Shown piece after piece: positions 33,733 through 42,828 of a stretch of DNA of 64,000 bases. The stretch is taken from positions 124,001 to 188,000 of the forward strand of contig JACQZF010000006.1 in assembly GCA_016213945.1 (NCBI GenBank), read 5' to 3'. Under the pieces are notes generated by a model. It was not told the DNA's origin. It was given only the letters and a program-made list of their open reading frames with translations, and ran no database searches. This DNA comes from Nitrospirota bacterium. Its GTDB lineage: Bacteria > Nitrospirota > Thermodesulfovibrionia > UBA6902. Numbering within the stretch: position 1 is the first letter of the stretch; each line of letters begins with the position of its first letter. The position numbers were made by a program, and so were the translations under genes.

Positions 33733-35796
33733 ATGCCTAACCCGCTTCATTTATTACTTATTGAGGACTCGGAAGACGATGCCCTTCTTCTGCTGCGTGA
33801 GTTGAAAAAAGGCGGATACGGGCCTGTATCTGAGCGCGTCGAAACACCCGAAGCCATGAGGGCGTCTCTTGAAAAAAACCGGTGGGACATAATCATTTCA
33901 GATTACGTATTGCCGAGGTTCAGCGGACTCGCCGCTCTGAACGTTCTTAAAGAAAACGGACAGGACATCCCTTTCATCATCGTATCCGGCAACATCGGTG
34001 AGGATATCGCAGTGGGAGCGATGAAATCCGGGGCGCACGACTACATTATAAAAGGCAATCTGGCAAGGCTTGTCCCTGCCGTGGAGCGGGAACTGCGCGA
34101 GGCTGAAGTGCGCCGCGCGCGCAGCCGCGCGGACCGTCTGATTAAAACTACGAACGAACTCCTCAAGCTCTTCCCCGGTAAATATTCAAGAAGGAATTAC
34201 CTTGAATCTGTGGTGAAAATAATACAGGACTGGAGCGGCTGCCGCTGCATAGGCATCAGGGTAGTGAATGAACGCGGCGAAGTCCCGTATGATTCCTATT
34301 GCGGTTTCAACTATGAATTCTGGAAATCGGAAAACTGCCTTTCCGTCGGCATAGACCAGTGTATCTGCACCAGGGTAGTGAACGGAAAACCTGGTCCACA
34401 GGACATCCCCGCCATGACAGAGGCCGGCTCATTTAGCTGTAATAACACAATCCGGTTTATTGATGAACTGCCGGAGGATGAAAAGAGGAGGTTCCGGGGC
34501 GTGTGCGTTCAGAACGGCTTTAAATCTCTCGCGGTTATCCCGGTCCGTTTTCTTGACAGGACGCTTGCGGCAATTCAGCTTGCTGACGAAAGAGAAGGGC
34601 TGGTCCCTCTTAACACCATAGAGGCGCTTGAGACTATGACCCCTCTTATCGGCGAGGCGGTCCACAGGTTCAATGTGGAAGACGAACTTATAAGAAACTA
34701 CGAGTCCCTGCAGAGAACCAACGAACTGCTGGAAAACATCTTCTCCAACGTCTATGTCCTGATTGCATACATGGACAGGGATTTTAATTTCATCAGGGTA
34801 AACAGTAAATACGCTGAAGCGGATGGCAGGAAGCCGGAATTTTTTGCCGGCAAAAACCACTTTGACCTTTATCCGCATGAGGAGAATGAGGCGATTTTCA
34901 GAAAGGTGGCGGAGACCGGGGAGCCTTACTTCGTAAGGGCAAAACCCTTCGTACATCCTGAACACCCTGAGCGCGGGATGACCTTCTGGGACTGGAGCCT
35001 TAAACCCGTCAAAGACGCTGACGGCAAGACCGCCGGACTGGTGCTCAGCCTGGTTGACGTAACGGAGAATATAACGCTCTACGCGGAGCTGATGCGCGCA
35101 GACCACCTCGCCTCAATCGGCAAGTTGGCCGCGGGTGTCGCGCATGAGATAAACAACCCGATAAACGGCATCATCAATTACACCCAGTTGCTGATGAACA
35201 AATTCGACGCAGAGAGCAAAGAGCATGACATTGCCTTTAGGATCATAAAGGAAAGCGACCGTATCGCAGGGATTGTAAGGAACCTCCTCTCCTTTGCCCG
35301 CGACAACAAAGGAGAAAAAAAACCAGCGCATATCAGTGAAATACTATCTGACTCGCTTGCGCTTGCCGGGACGCAAATGAAAAAAGACGGAATAGAACTC
35401 AAGATAAATATCCCGACCGACCTGCCACAGATTGTTGTTCAGCCCCAGCATATAGAACAGGTGTTTCTCAATATCATTCATAATGCCCGCTTCGCCCTGA
35501 ACAAGAAATATCCGGAGGCTCATGCCGAAGGCAAAACTATTGAGATCACGGCCGAAGCGCTAACGATTGATAACAATCCTTTTGCACGCATAATATTTTA
35601 CGACCATGGCACAGGAATACCTTCCAATATACTGAATAAAATAATGAATCCTTTTTTTACGACCAAGCCTGACGGCGAGGGCACAGGCCTCGGGCTGAGC
35701 ATCAGCCACGGCATTATCAGCAACCACGGAGGGAAGCTCACAGTCGACAGCATTGAAGGCAAGTTTACAAAGGTTATAATCGACCTCCCCCTCTGA
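33733..35796 (+). CDS. receiver-GAF-PAS sensor histidine kinase
   Basis: 687 residues. An N-terminal receiver domain (about 5-122; LIEDSEDDALLL, the acceptor Asp near 56 in IIISDYVLPR, and Lys in YIIKGNL) is followed by a GAF-like region (about 150-310) with several Cys residues. A PAS domain comes next (330-450; YMDRDFNFIRVNSKYAEADG). The kinase core has AAGVAHEINNPINGIINY (His about 473), NIIHNARFALNK, DHGTGIP and GEGTGLGLSISHGI. A receiver at the N-terminus suggests that it is controlled by phosphotransfer, perhaps from the kinase encoded just upstream. Confidence 0.9.
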   Translation: MPNPLHLLLIEDSEDDALLLLRELKKGGYGPVSERVETPEAMRASLEKNRWDIIISDYVLPRFSGLAALNVLKENGQDIPFIIVSGNIGEDIAVGAMKSGAHDYIIKGNLARLVPAVERELREAEVRRARSRADRLIKTTNELLKLFPGKYSRRNYLESVVKIIQDWSGCRCIGIRVVNERGEVPYDSYCGFNYEFWKSENCLSVGIDQCICTRVVNGKPGPQDIPAMTEAGSFSCNNTIRFIDELPEDEKRRFRGVCVQNGFKSLAVIPVRFLDRTLAAIQLADEREGLVPLNTIEALETMTPLIGEAVHRFNVEDELIRNYESLQRTNELLENIFSNVYVLIAYMDRDFNFIRVNSKYAEADGRKPEFFAGKNHFDLYPHEENEAIFRKVAETGEPYFVRAKPFVHPEHPERGMTFWDWSLKPVKDADGKTAGLVLSLVDVTENITLYAELMRADHLASIGKLAAGVAHEINNPINGIINYTQLLMNKFDAESKEHDIAFRIIKESDRIAGIVRNLLSFARDNKGEKKPAHISEILSDSLALAGTQMKKDGIELKINIPTDLPQIVVQPQHIEQVFLNIIHNARFALNKKYPEAHAEGKTIEITAEALTIDNNPFARIIFYDHGTGIPSNILNKIMNPFFTTKPDGEGTGLGLSISHGIISNHGGKLTVDSIEGKFTKVIIDLPL

Positions 35797-35815
35797 ACAC
35801 AACTCTTAACTCCAT

Positions 35816-35974
35816 AAAAAACAGTTTACCACGGAGGCACAGAGACACAGAGAAAACAACGGGATGCCGGAGATTTTTGTGTAACAACCGAGGTGAAGGA
35901 TGCGCCTTAGTCTTTTCTCTTATTTTTCAACTCTGTGCCTCTGTGTCTCCGTGGTAAGGAACTGCCGTTTTTTT
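35816..35974. repeat. family B element, long form, copy B4
   Basis: TTTACCACGGAGGCACAGAGA...CTCTGTGCCTCTGTGTCTCC with the core ACAACGGGATGCCGGAGATTTTTGTG. Same orientation as B3. Outer arms AAAACAGTTTACC and GGTAAGGAACTG resemble those of B3. Confidence 0.85.
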
Positions 35975-36043
35975 TTAACTCTATTTGTAGCTTTTCTGGA
36001 GAAAGTGATAAAATCGGGTTGAAATAATACGGATCGGGTTTCA

Positions 36044-36652
36044 ATGAAATTACCGGAAGCAAAAAATCAGTTGCACATCAGAATCAAACCGGGAGAATAT
36101 CACGCTTCAGAGCAGCGCGTCATTATCTCGACATTATTAGGCTCATGTGTATCCGCGTGTTTATATGACCCGGTGCAAAAGATCGTAGGGATGAACCATT
36201 TCCTGCTAAGCAGCAGGCGCTACGCCAGGAATATGCCGTATTATGTTACCGAGGCGGGCAGATACGGCATTCACGCCATGGAAATTCTTATTAATGAAAT
36301 GCTGAAGCTCGGCGCGAGACGCGAAAATCTTCATGCCAAGGCCTTCGGCGGGGCGTCATTGTTTCAGCCTTCAGGCGGGGCAGGAAATTTCTTTTGCGTA
36401 GGAGAAGTAAATATAATGTTTATCAAAGAGTTTTTAGAAACAGAGGGGATCCCGCTGGTGACTTCGGATCTCGGAGGGGACAGGGGCAGGGTCATCCATT
36501 TTCACTATGATGATTTTTCCGTGTACGTAAGAAAAATACAGAAGACCGTCAATAATAAACTGGGACTGAAGGAAAAACTGTTCTGGCAAAGGAGCATAGA
36601 GATACAGGAGCAGAAAGCCGTTGACCCCGATATCTCGCTTTTTGCCAGCTAA
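36044..36652 (+). CDS. cheD: chemoreceptor glutamine deamidase CheD
   Basis: 202 residues. The catalytic Cys35 is in LLGSCVSACLYD and His52 in GMNHFLLSS; the conserved AKAFGGASLF and GRVIHFHYDDFSVYVRKI follow. CheD deamidates Gln in chemoreceptors and can bind CheC. The enzyme here has about 40 extra C-terminal residues beyond the core. No cheA, cheW or receptor gene is in the window, so it is an orphan beside sensor kinases, possibly acting on a distant chemosensory array or on pilus motility (pilT at 62 kb). Confidence 0.93.
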   Translation: MKLPEAKNQLHIRIKPGEYHASEQRVIISTLLGSCVSACLYDPVQKIVGMNHFLLSSRRYARNMPYYVTEAGRYGIHAMEILINEMLKLGARRENLHAKAFGGASLFQPSGGAGNFFCVGEVNIMFIKEFLETEGIPLVTSDLGGDRGRVIHFHYDDFSVYVRKIQKTVNNKLGLKEKLFWQRSIEIQEQKAVDPDISLFAS

Positions 36653-36679
36653 ATAGAGCCTGTTTATAAATTGTCTTTT

Positions 36680-36752
36680 TCTGTCATTCCGGCTTGTCCG
36701 GAATCTGCTTTTCAGAAAGATTCCCGACTCGCTTCGCTTGCGGGAATGACAA
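36680..36752. repeat. family C REP-like element, copy C5
   Basis: A 72-bp copy with TGTCATTCCGGCTTGTCCGG, AATCTGC, AGAAAGATTCCCGACTCGC and TTCGCTTGCGGGAATGACA. It lies between cheD and a kinase gene. Confidence 0.8.
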
Positions 36753-36790
36753 ATTAGCCAGTTTATAAGCAGACACTAAATAATGCAATT

Positions 36791-38422
36791 ATGAAAATCA
36801 GGGACACATTACAATTCTCATCCGGCAGCAACATAACAATACTTGGATTCATCCTTATAATTCTTTTATGGATATTTGAGGCCGCACTCCACTCCTTCAT
36901 ATTCCGGGAAGGCGCCTTTTTGGAACAACTGTTAGCTCCTGACATGCATGAGGTATGGATGCGTCTGTTAATCTCTTCCCTTTTAGCAGGTTTTATTGTT
37001 TATGTGCAAATAGCCTTTAACAGGCAACTAAAGATAAAGAAAGATCTGCTGGCAGAGATTAAAAAAACAAACGATGAGAGGGCAAAGACAGGATCAATTA
37101 TCGCAAGCGTGGGAGACGGGTTATGTTTAATGGATTCGAATTGCAGGATCACATACCAGAACAAAATTCATGAAGATCTCTTCGGGAAGCAAATCGGCAA
37201 TTACTGTTATAAGCTGTATAAGGGTGAGCCGGCCTGTAAAGAATGCCCCGTTTACGAGACCTTCAATGACGGCTATATCCACACAACGATAAGAACGATA
37301 ACTATTGAAGCAGAAAAGATGTACTTTGAAATTACATCTTCGCCAATGAAAAATGCGGCAGGAGAGATAATTGCGGCCATCGAGATAGTCAGGAATGTAA
37401 CAGAGCGTAAATGGGCTGAGGAAGCCATTATTGCAAGCGAGATGCGGTTCCGTGCAACCTTCGCTGAGGCGGCTATCGGAATGGCCCTTGTTAACATGGA
37501 TGGCTGCCCCTTAGTAAGCAATTCCGCCCTGCAAAACATGCTGGGGTACAGTTGGAAGGAGCTTTGCAATATGGTTTTGAAGGAGCTTACCCATCCGGAT
37601 GACGCAAATGCAGACATGGGCCTTTACGAGGAATTAATGGCCGGCAAGCGCAACTCCTACCAGATAGAAAAACGTTACATCCGCAAGGACAGACAACTGC
37701 TCTGGGGGCATCTGACCATCTCTTTAGTCCGTGATTCAGAAGGCAAGCCTCAGTTTGCCGTAGCCATGATTGAAGATATCTCCGGGCGTAAAAAAATGGA
37801 GGGCCTGCTCATAGAGATTGAGGAAAAGGAACGCCAGCGTATAGGGCAGGATCTGCACGACGGGCTGGGACAGCTCCTTACAGGCATTGCCTTTAAACTC
37901 AGAGGGCTGGGACGCAAGCTTGAGAGAAACTCTTCTGCGGGGGTTGTGGATGCCGCAGAGATTTCAGTGCTCGTAGACGACGCCAAGGTGCTGGTGGGCC
38001 AGATCGCAAAAGGGCTTTCTCCTGTTGAAACGGAGCATGACGGATTTATCAGCGCGCTTGAACAGTTGGCTGTTAGTACTAATAAAATGTTCGGCATAGA
38101 TTGCGTCTTCATCTGCGACAGCCCGGTCTCAATACAGAACAAAACTGCGGTCACACAATTATACCGTATTGCCCAGGAGGCTGTGACTAATGCGGCCAAA
38201 CACGGTAAGCCGGAACACATCTCCATTTCCCTTTCGGAAGAAAACGGCAAGGTCTCAATGACGATAAAAGATGACGGCGCGGGGATCCCTGATATGTCGG
38301 GAAAACAAGACGGCATGGGATTAAAAATAATGAAATACCGCGCCAACCTCATAAACGCCTCGCTTGAAATTAAGCGGGATGTCCAAGGCGGCACAATCGT
38401 AAAGTGTCTCTTGTCCGAATAG
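36791..38422 (+). CDS. membrane PAS-PAS sensor histidine kinase, NarX/DegS type
   Basis: 543 residues. Two membrane helices (about 18-40 and 58-76) frame a short outer segment. PAS domains follow at about 95-210 (with three Cys: NYCYKLYKGEPACKECP) and 215-335. The kinase is of the HisKA_3 class: ERQRIGQDLHDGLGQLLTGI puts the phospho-His near 356, and the ATPase boxes are QEAVTNAAKHG, DDGAGIP and GMGLKIMKYRA. Such kinases pair with LuxR-type regulators, none of which is adjacent. The Cys cluster may sense redox or bind metal. Confidence 0.9.
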   Translation: MKIRDTLQFSSGSNITILGFILIILLWIFEAALHSFIFREGAFLEQLLAPDMHEVWMRLLISSLLAGFIVYVQIAFNRQLKIKKDLLAEIKKTNDERAKTGSIIASVGDGLCLMDSNCRITYQNKIHEDLFGKQIGNYCYKLYKGEPACKECPVYETFNDGYIHTTIRTITIEAEKMYFEITSSPMKNAAGEIIAAIEIVRNVTERKWAEEAIIASEMRFRATFAEAAIGMALVNMDGCPLVSNSALQNMLGYSWKELCNMVLKELTHPDDANADMGLYEELMAGKRNSYQIEKRYIRKDRQLLWGHLTISLVRDSEGKPQFAVAMIEDISGRKKMEGLLIEIEEKERQRIGQDLHDGLGQLLTGIAFKLRGLGRKLERNSSAGVVDAAEISVLVDDAKVLVGQIAKGLSPVETEHDGFISALEQLAVSTNKMFGIDCVFICDSPVSIQNKTAVTQLYRIAQEAVTNAAKHGKPEHISISLSEENGKVSMTIKDDGAGIPDMSGKQDGMGLKIMKYRANLINASLEIKRDVQGGTIVKCLLSE

Positions 38423-38429
38423 AAAGCTA

Positions 38430-39605
38430 TCAGCCGCGCAATTTCGTTATCGAATACCTGACGAGTTCCGAAAGATATGCGGCGCCGACCCTTAGGACCT
38501 CTTCGTCAAAATCAAACCTCGGGCTGTGGGACGGGACATGCTCATTTCCTTTTATCGCGCCTCCGAACCTGACGAAACAGCCTGGCACTTTTTGCAGGTA
38601 ATACGCAAAGTCTTCGCCGCCGAGAGTTGGAAAGGGGATGGCGATCATGTTTTTCTTCCCGACAACCTCCTCAGCCACATGCCATGCAAATTCATACGCC
38701 CTCTCCTCGTTTATCACCGGAGGATAACCGGGCTTGAGCACGACCTGTATCTCCGCGTCATGAAGGGATGAAAAAGAGGATGCCATTCTCTTGACCTTAT
38801 CGATCACCAGCGTCCTTATTGACTCATCCGTTGTCCTTATAGTGCCTTTCAAGACCGCCTTTTCCGCAATCGCGTTATGCACAGTTCCTGCCTTGACATA
38901 CCCGACCGTTATCACCGCGGGATGAAGCGGGTCTATTTCCCTTGAGATGATCGTCTGTAAATTCATCACGAGCTGGCTTGCAATTATAACTGCGTCAACG
39001 GCTTCATGGGGCCTTGCGGCATGTCCGCCCTTGCCGGTGATCTTTATTTCAAAACCGTCGGTGAATGATGTATGCAATCCTGTCTTTATTCCAATCTCGC
39101 CCGCGTGATGGTGTGTCTCGATATGTCCTCCGAAGATCATATCTACTCCTTCAAGTACACCCTCTTCTATCATGGGCTTGGCGCCGCCTTCGTTCTCCTC
39201 GGCAGGCTGAAAAATGAAAACAACATTTCCGTCTGGAAGACTTTCCTTTAACACCGCAGCCGCGCCTAATAAAATGGCAACATGCCCGTCATGCCCGCAT
39301 GCGTGCATAATGCCGGGGACTTGTGAAGAAAATTGAAGGCCTGTTTCCTCAAACACGGGCAGGGCATCCATGTCAGCCCGCAGCGCGACAGTCGGCGCGT
39401 TTTCATTAATTGTTAATCTCGCGACTATTCCCGTCTGCGCAACGCCTGTTTTACAGGGGATACCGAGCTTCTTCAGGCAGCCGGCAATAAGCTCAGCGGT
39501 CTTTTCTTCCTTAAATCCTAATTCAGGGGAGCGGTGTATCTCTCTCCTTATACTTTTCATCCACTTAAAAAGCTCATCGCTGACTATTTTCTTAATCCTG
39601 CTCAT
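38430..39605 (-). CDS. M20 family metallo-amidohydrolase
   Basis: 391 residues of the M20D type (IAA-amino acid, N-acyl amino acid or hippurate hydrolase). Metal-binding motifs are MHACGHDGHVAILLG, FQPAEENEGGA, and the final His in NEHVPSHSPRFDFDEE. The lid/dimer domain (GFEIKITGKGGHAARPHE) is complete. It would cleave an N-acyl group from an amino acid with two metals in the cytoplasm; the substrate cannot be told. It is convergent with the kinase gene (7 nt apart). Confidence 0.93.
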   Translation of the reverse strand: MSRIKKIVSDELFKWMKSIRREIHRSPELGFKEEKTAELIAGCLKKLGIPCKTGVAQTGIVARLTINENAPTVALRADMDALPVFEETGLQFSSQVPGIMHACGHDGHVAILLGAAAVLKESLPDGNVVFIFQPAEENEGGAKPMIEEGVLEGVDMIFGGHIETHHHAGEIGIKTGLHTSFTDGFEIKITGKGGHAARPHEAVDAVIIASQLVMNLQTIISREIDPLHPAVITVGYVKAGTVHNAIAEKAVLKGTIRTTDESIRTLVIDKVKRMASSFSSLHDAEIQVVLKPGYPPVINEERAYEFAWHVAEEVVGKKNMIAIPFPTLGGEDFAYYLQKVPGCFVRFGGAIKGNEHVPSHSPRFDFDEEVLRVGAAYLSELVRYSITKLRG

Positions 39606-39650
39606 TTGAAATACCTCTTAGCTAACACAAACCGTTAAAAAATTTTCTAT

Positions 39651-39728
39651 AAAATCTCCCCTACCCCTCTTTGCCAAAGAGGGGAATAAATTCCCCCTTT
39701 GAAAAAGGGGGATGCTGGGGGATTGTTT
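39651..39728. repeat. family A palindromic repeat, copy A3 (reverse orientation)
   Basis: AAAATCTCCCCTACCCCTC, CTTTGCCAAAGAGGGG, then TTCCCCCTTTGAAAAAGGGGG and TGGGGGATTG. It is the reverse complement of A1 and A2. Confidence 0.8.
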
Positions 39729-39999
39729 ATTTATCTCTAACATCCCTCACTCCATGAAGCTTCACGATCTTATTCTTTGAACTCTCCCCTGAGATTATCT
39801 CAACGTCTTTTTTGGCAATCCCGTATTCCTTCGCAAGAAGATTTATAAGCTCCTTGTTTGCCTTGCCTTCAACGGGCGGCGCAGTCAATTTGACCTTTAA
39901 TGCGTCTCCGTACGGGCCGACTATTCCCGCGCGGGACGAGCGCGGCTCCACCTTGATCTTCAAGGTCAACTCATGTTTTTCTGCTTTTGCTTTATGCAT
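39727..39999 (-). CDS. DUF167 (YggU family) protein
   Basis: 90 residues matching DUF167: KIKVEPRSSRAGIVG at the N-terminal side, then DALKVKLTAPPVEGKANKEL and the C-terminal helix-strand region ending ISGESSKNKIVKL. The function of the family is unknown. A family A repeat lies on either side. The gene is on the same strand as truB, about 100 nt downstream of it. Confidence 0.9.
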   Translation of the reverse strand: MHKAKAEKHELTLKIKVEPRSSRAGIVGPYGDALKVKLTAPPVEGKANKELINLLAKEYGIAKKDVEIISGESSKNKIVKLHGVRDVRDK

Positions 40000-40002
40000 A
40001 TT

Positions 40003-40090
40003 TCATCTCCCCCTTTGTAAAAGGGGGATACTGGGGGATTGTTTTTTTGAAAAATCTCCCCTTGCCCCTCTTTGCCAAAGAGGGGTATTA
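40003..40090. repeat. family A palindromic repeat, copy A4 (halves swapped)
   Basis: CTCCCCCTTTGTAAAAGGGGG and CTGGGGGATT come first, then AAAATCTCCCCTTGCCCC and CTTTGCCAAAGAGGGG. The two hairpin halves are in the opposite order to A3, as if two elements sit side by side or the element recombined. Confidence 0.75.
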
Positions 40091-40097
40091 AATCCTG

Positions 40098-40991
40098 CTA
40101 CGCTGCAAACACTACATCCATCTTTATCATGTCTCTTTCATGAGAATAGCTGCCTACCGCGAGAAGCTCGCCTTTAAGCGATCTTATCCTTATGCCCTCT
40201 GCTTGTTTATAGTCATCCGAAAGAGACAACACCTTGACCGGATTTCCGTGCGCAACACCCATAGCCATTGTCTCGTTTATCGTCAATCCGGGCATCCATG
40301 ACAGGGCTTTATCCATGGTGTAAACACCCTTGCCTGAGGGGCCATCCATATTTATGTCTTTCAACTCTTCAATTGTCAGACTGTCTTCAACCCTGAACGG
40401 GCCGACTGCCGTGCGTTCCAGTCCAAAGAGGTGCGCGCCCGCGCCAAGCTTTATGCCCATATCATGACACAGCGTCCTGACGTATGTGCCCTTTGAGCAG
40501 CGTGTGATGAATGTAACATAAGGCAGATCGATATCCAGAAGCTCAATGTCGTAAATATTGACCTCTCTAAGTTTGCGCTCGATCTCAATGCCTTTGCGGG
40601 CCAGTTTATAAAGCGGCTCGCCCTCATGTTTTAACGCGGAATACATTGGGGGCTGCTGGAGTATCTTACCCTGAAAAGATTTCAGGGCCGCCTCAATAGC
40701 TCTCTCTTCGATATCGATCTTATCTGAGCTGGAGATGACCTTGCCGTACGCGTCCTGCGTGTCCGTTGTCTCGCCTAATTTCATTACAGCCCTGTATTCC
40801 TTGTCCAGCGAGGAAAAATAATTGGCAAGCCTCGTCGCCCTGTTGATGCAGATGAGCAGAAGACCGGTAGCCATCGGGTCGAGGGTCCCGGTGTGGCCGA
40901 CCCTTTTTTCTTTTAAGGTCTTTCTTACTTTCATGACCGCGTCATGAGAGGTAATGTCTTTGGGCTTATTGAGACTGATAATCAGGTCCAT
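40098..40991 (-). CDS. truB: tRNA pseudouridine(55) synthase TruB
   Basis: 297 residues. The catalytic motif GHTGTLDPMATGLLLICI holds the nucleophilic Asp (about 39). KPKDITSHDAV and YSALKHEGEPLYKLAR, RCSKGTYVRTLCHDMG and a C-terminal PUA-like extension (LLAVGSYSHERDM) also fit. It makes pseudouridine 55 in the tRNA T-loop. It follows dnaG on the same strand by 18 nt, so the two are probably co-transcribed. Confidence 0.96.
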   Translation of the reverse strand: MDLIISLNKPKDITSHDAVMKVRKTLKEKRVGHTGTLDPMATGLLLICINRATRLANYFSSLDKEYRAVMKLGETTDTQDAYGKVISSSDKIDIEERAIEAALKSFQGKILQQPPMYSALKHEGEPLYKLARKGIEIERKLREVNIYDIELLDIDLPYVTFITRCSKGTYVRTLCHDMGIKLGAGAHLFGLERTAVGPFRVEDSLTIEELKDINMDGPSGKGVYTMDKALSWMPGLTINETMAMGVAHGNPVKVLSLSDDYKQAEGIRIRSLKGELLAVGSYSHERDMIKMDVVFAA

Positions 40992-41009
40992 GGTTTTTTA
41001 ATGACGGCG

Positions 41010-42701
41010 TTAAGGTTTCCTGTGTTTCAGAAGTTTCTGATGCTCTGACTGAAGTGATTTTAACAGATTTAAATCCTTTTTCAATTCCGCCTCTTTGATC
41101 TTCCGCTGTAATTCCTGCAACAATATCTTCCGCCTGTTTTCCTTTATCCTTGTAACGCAATCGTCGATCGTCTTCTCCGGGTCCTCGAAATGGTCTTCCA
41201 GTGATATCTCCGTGAGAAAATTTTTCTCTGCCTCGTCACACTGTGAATACAGCCCTTTGAAATCCGTTGACCCCTCTTTAATTCTTTTAAACACCGACCT
41301 CGACATGATGTCCTTGAAATCCTCTTCAGAAAGGACATTTGAGACCTCTTCAGCCTTCTCCGGCAATTGCAGAAGCAGTTTTATCAAGGTCACTTCTTCT
41401 ACGGGTTTTGGTCCTGAATGAGACAGAGAGGCAGCGGTTTGTCCTTCAGGCGAAGACTGACTACTGACTTTCTTGAATTCCTCCCTGATAAATATTTCAT
41501 TTACTCCCAGTTTCTCGGAAAGCATCTTTATATATTGCCCGCGAAGGATGCTGTCCTGGACTTTAGAGATCGTTGTTAATGCCTCGCGCGCTATCAGGCG
41601 TTTATCGCCTTTCTGCCGCATGAAGAAGTCAACTATCGATAACGGGTTGTCGAGCAGCTCCTGAAACGCTTCTTTGCCTTTCTTCCTCAGGAAGCTGTCC
41701 GGGTCTTCTTTGTCCGGGAAAGAAAGCACCCTGACATTCAGTCCCGCTTCCAAAAGAATATTGGCAGCGTTCCTGACCGCCTTTCTCCCGGCCTCGTCAC
41801 TGTCAAAGACAAGGAGCACGTCTTCTGTAAATCTCTTTATTAATTTTCCGTGTTCCAGCGTAAATGCCGTGCCCAGCGGCGCGACCGCGTTTGAAAAGCC
41901 GAACATGTGCGTGGTGATGACATCAAGATAGCCTTCCATAAACAGGACACGTCCCGTTTCCTTTATCGCGTCTTTTGCGCGGTGTATCCCGTAGAGTACG
42001 CGCCGTTTGTTAAAAATAATTGTCTCAGGTGAATTTAGATACTTCGGCTCATCTCCATTGATGGACCTGCCGCCGAATGCGATAACATCGCCCTTTAAGT
42101 CATAAATGGGAAACATTATCCTGTCCCTGAACGTATCATAAAAACCCTTTGTGCCCTGTGTGACGAGCCCGGCCTTTTTTATTATTTCCGGCTTGTAGCC
42201 TTTGCGCGAAAGATACTTAATAAGGGCGTCCCAGGTCTTGGGCGCGTATCCGAGCGAAAAGACATTCTGGGCGTTTTCTTCGATCCCGCGCTTGTTTAGG
42301 TATGCCTTTGCCTTGTCACTTTTTGAAAGGTAGTGCTGAAAAAAAACAGCGGCGTCCTTATGCAGGTTGAGCAGGACCTCTTTTTCCCCGCTTTGGACCG
42401 TGTCCTTTTGATAAGTCTTGAGAGTAACTCCTGCTTTTTTGGCCAAAACAGCGACAGCCTCCGGGAAGGAAAGGCCCTCATATTTAACAAGGAAGGAGAA
42501 GATGTCGCCGCCGCTGCCGCAGCCGAAGCAATGATATATCTGTTTTGCGGGATTGACGGTAAAAGACGGGGTCTTCTCTGTGTGAAAAGGGCAAAGCCCC
42601 TTCCAGTTCTGCCCGGCCTGCTTCAGGCGCACATATTCGGATATGACGTCAACGATATCAAGCCTGTTTTTTATTTCTTCAAGGGTGCTGTCGGAAGGCA
42701 T
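41010..42701 (-). CDS. dnaG: DNA primase DnaG
   Basis: 563 residues from the ATG at 42701 (MPSDSTLEEIKNRLD); a longer frame to 42737 is unlikely. The CHC2 zinc finger is CPFHTEK...IYHCFGCGSGGD (about 39-64). The Toprim core has VLFMEGYLDVI and VLLVFDSDEAGRKA. The C-terminal helicase-binding region is present but short and divergent. DnaG makes RNA primers at the replication fork. The predicted promoter lies so close to the start codon that the mRNA would be leaderless. Confidence 0.96.
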   Translation of the reverse strand: MPSDSTLEEIKNRLDIVDVISEYVRLKQAGQNWKGLCPFHTEKTPSFTVNPAKQIYHCFGCGSGGDIFSFLVKYEGLSFPEAVAVLAKKAGVTLKTYQKDTVQSGEKEVLLNLHKDAAVFFQHYLSKSDKAKAYLNKRGIEENAQNVFSLGYAPKTWDALIKYLSRKGYKPEIIKKAGLVTQGTKGFYDTFRDRIMFPIYDLKGDVIAFGGRSINGDEPKYLNSPETIIFNKRRVLYGIHRAKDAIKETGRVLFMEGYLDVITTHMFGFSNAVAPLGTAFTLEHGKLIKRFTEDVLLVFDSDEAGRKAVRNAANILLEAGLNVRVLSFPDKEDPDSFLRKKGKEAFQELLDNPLSIVDFFMRQKGDKRLIAREALTTISKVQDSILRGQYIKMLSEKLGVNEIFIREEFKKVSSQSSPEGQTAASLSHSGPKPVEEVTLIKLLLQLPEKAEEVSNVLSEEDFKDIMSRSVFKRIKEGSTDFKGLYSQCDEAEKNFLTEISLEDHFEDPEKTIDDCVTRIKENRRKILLQELQRKIKEAELKKDLNLLKSLQSEHQKLLKHRKP

Positions 42702-42707
42702 GAATAA

Positions 42708-42737
42708 ATGATACAGGATGCCGGATGAAGGATACAA
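42708..42737 (-). promoter_or_regulatory. putative dnaG promoter formed in a heptanucleotide array
   Basis: On the minus strand TTGTAT (42737-42732) and TATCAT (42713-42708) have an 18-nt spacer. The -10 box ends 6 nt before the ATG at 42701. The region 42710-42737 is four heptads (GATACAG, GATGCCG, GATGAAG, GATACAA), so the repeat itself supplies the promoter boxes. Confidence 0.5.
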
Positions 42738-42828
42738 GCCCTCTTGTTTTAACCATTTTTCCCCGCCTACAGATATTGAATGTTTCAGCCGATAAATATA
42801 TGAGGTAAATCTTAAAAACGGATATGGA

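Noticed and set aside
38582-38596. Sigma-54-like TGGCAC...TTGCA
   Set aside because: The spacing between the two boxes is too short by two bases and the site lies inside the M20 gene.
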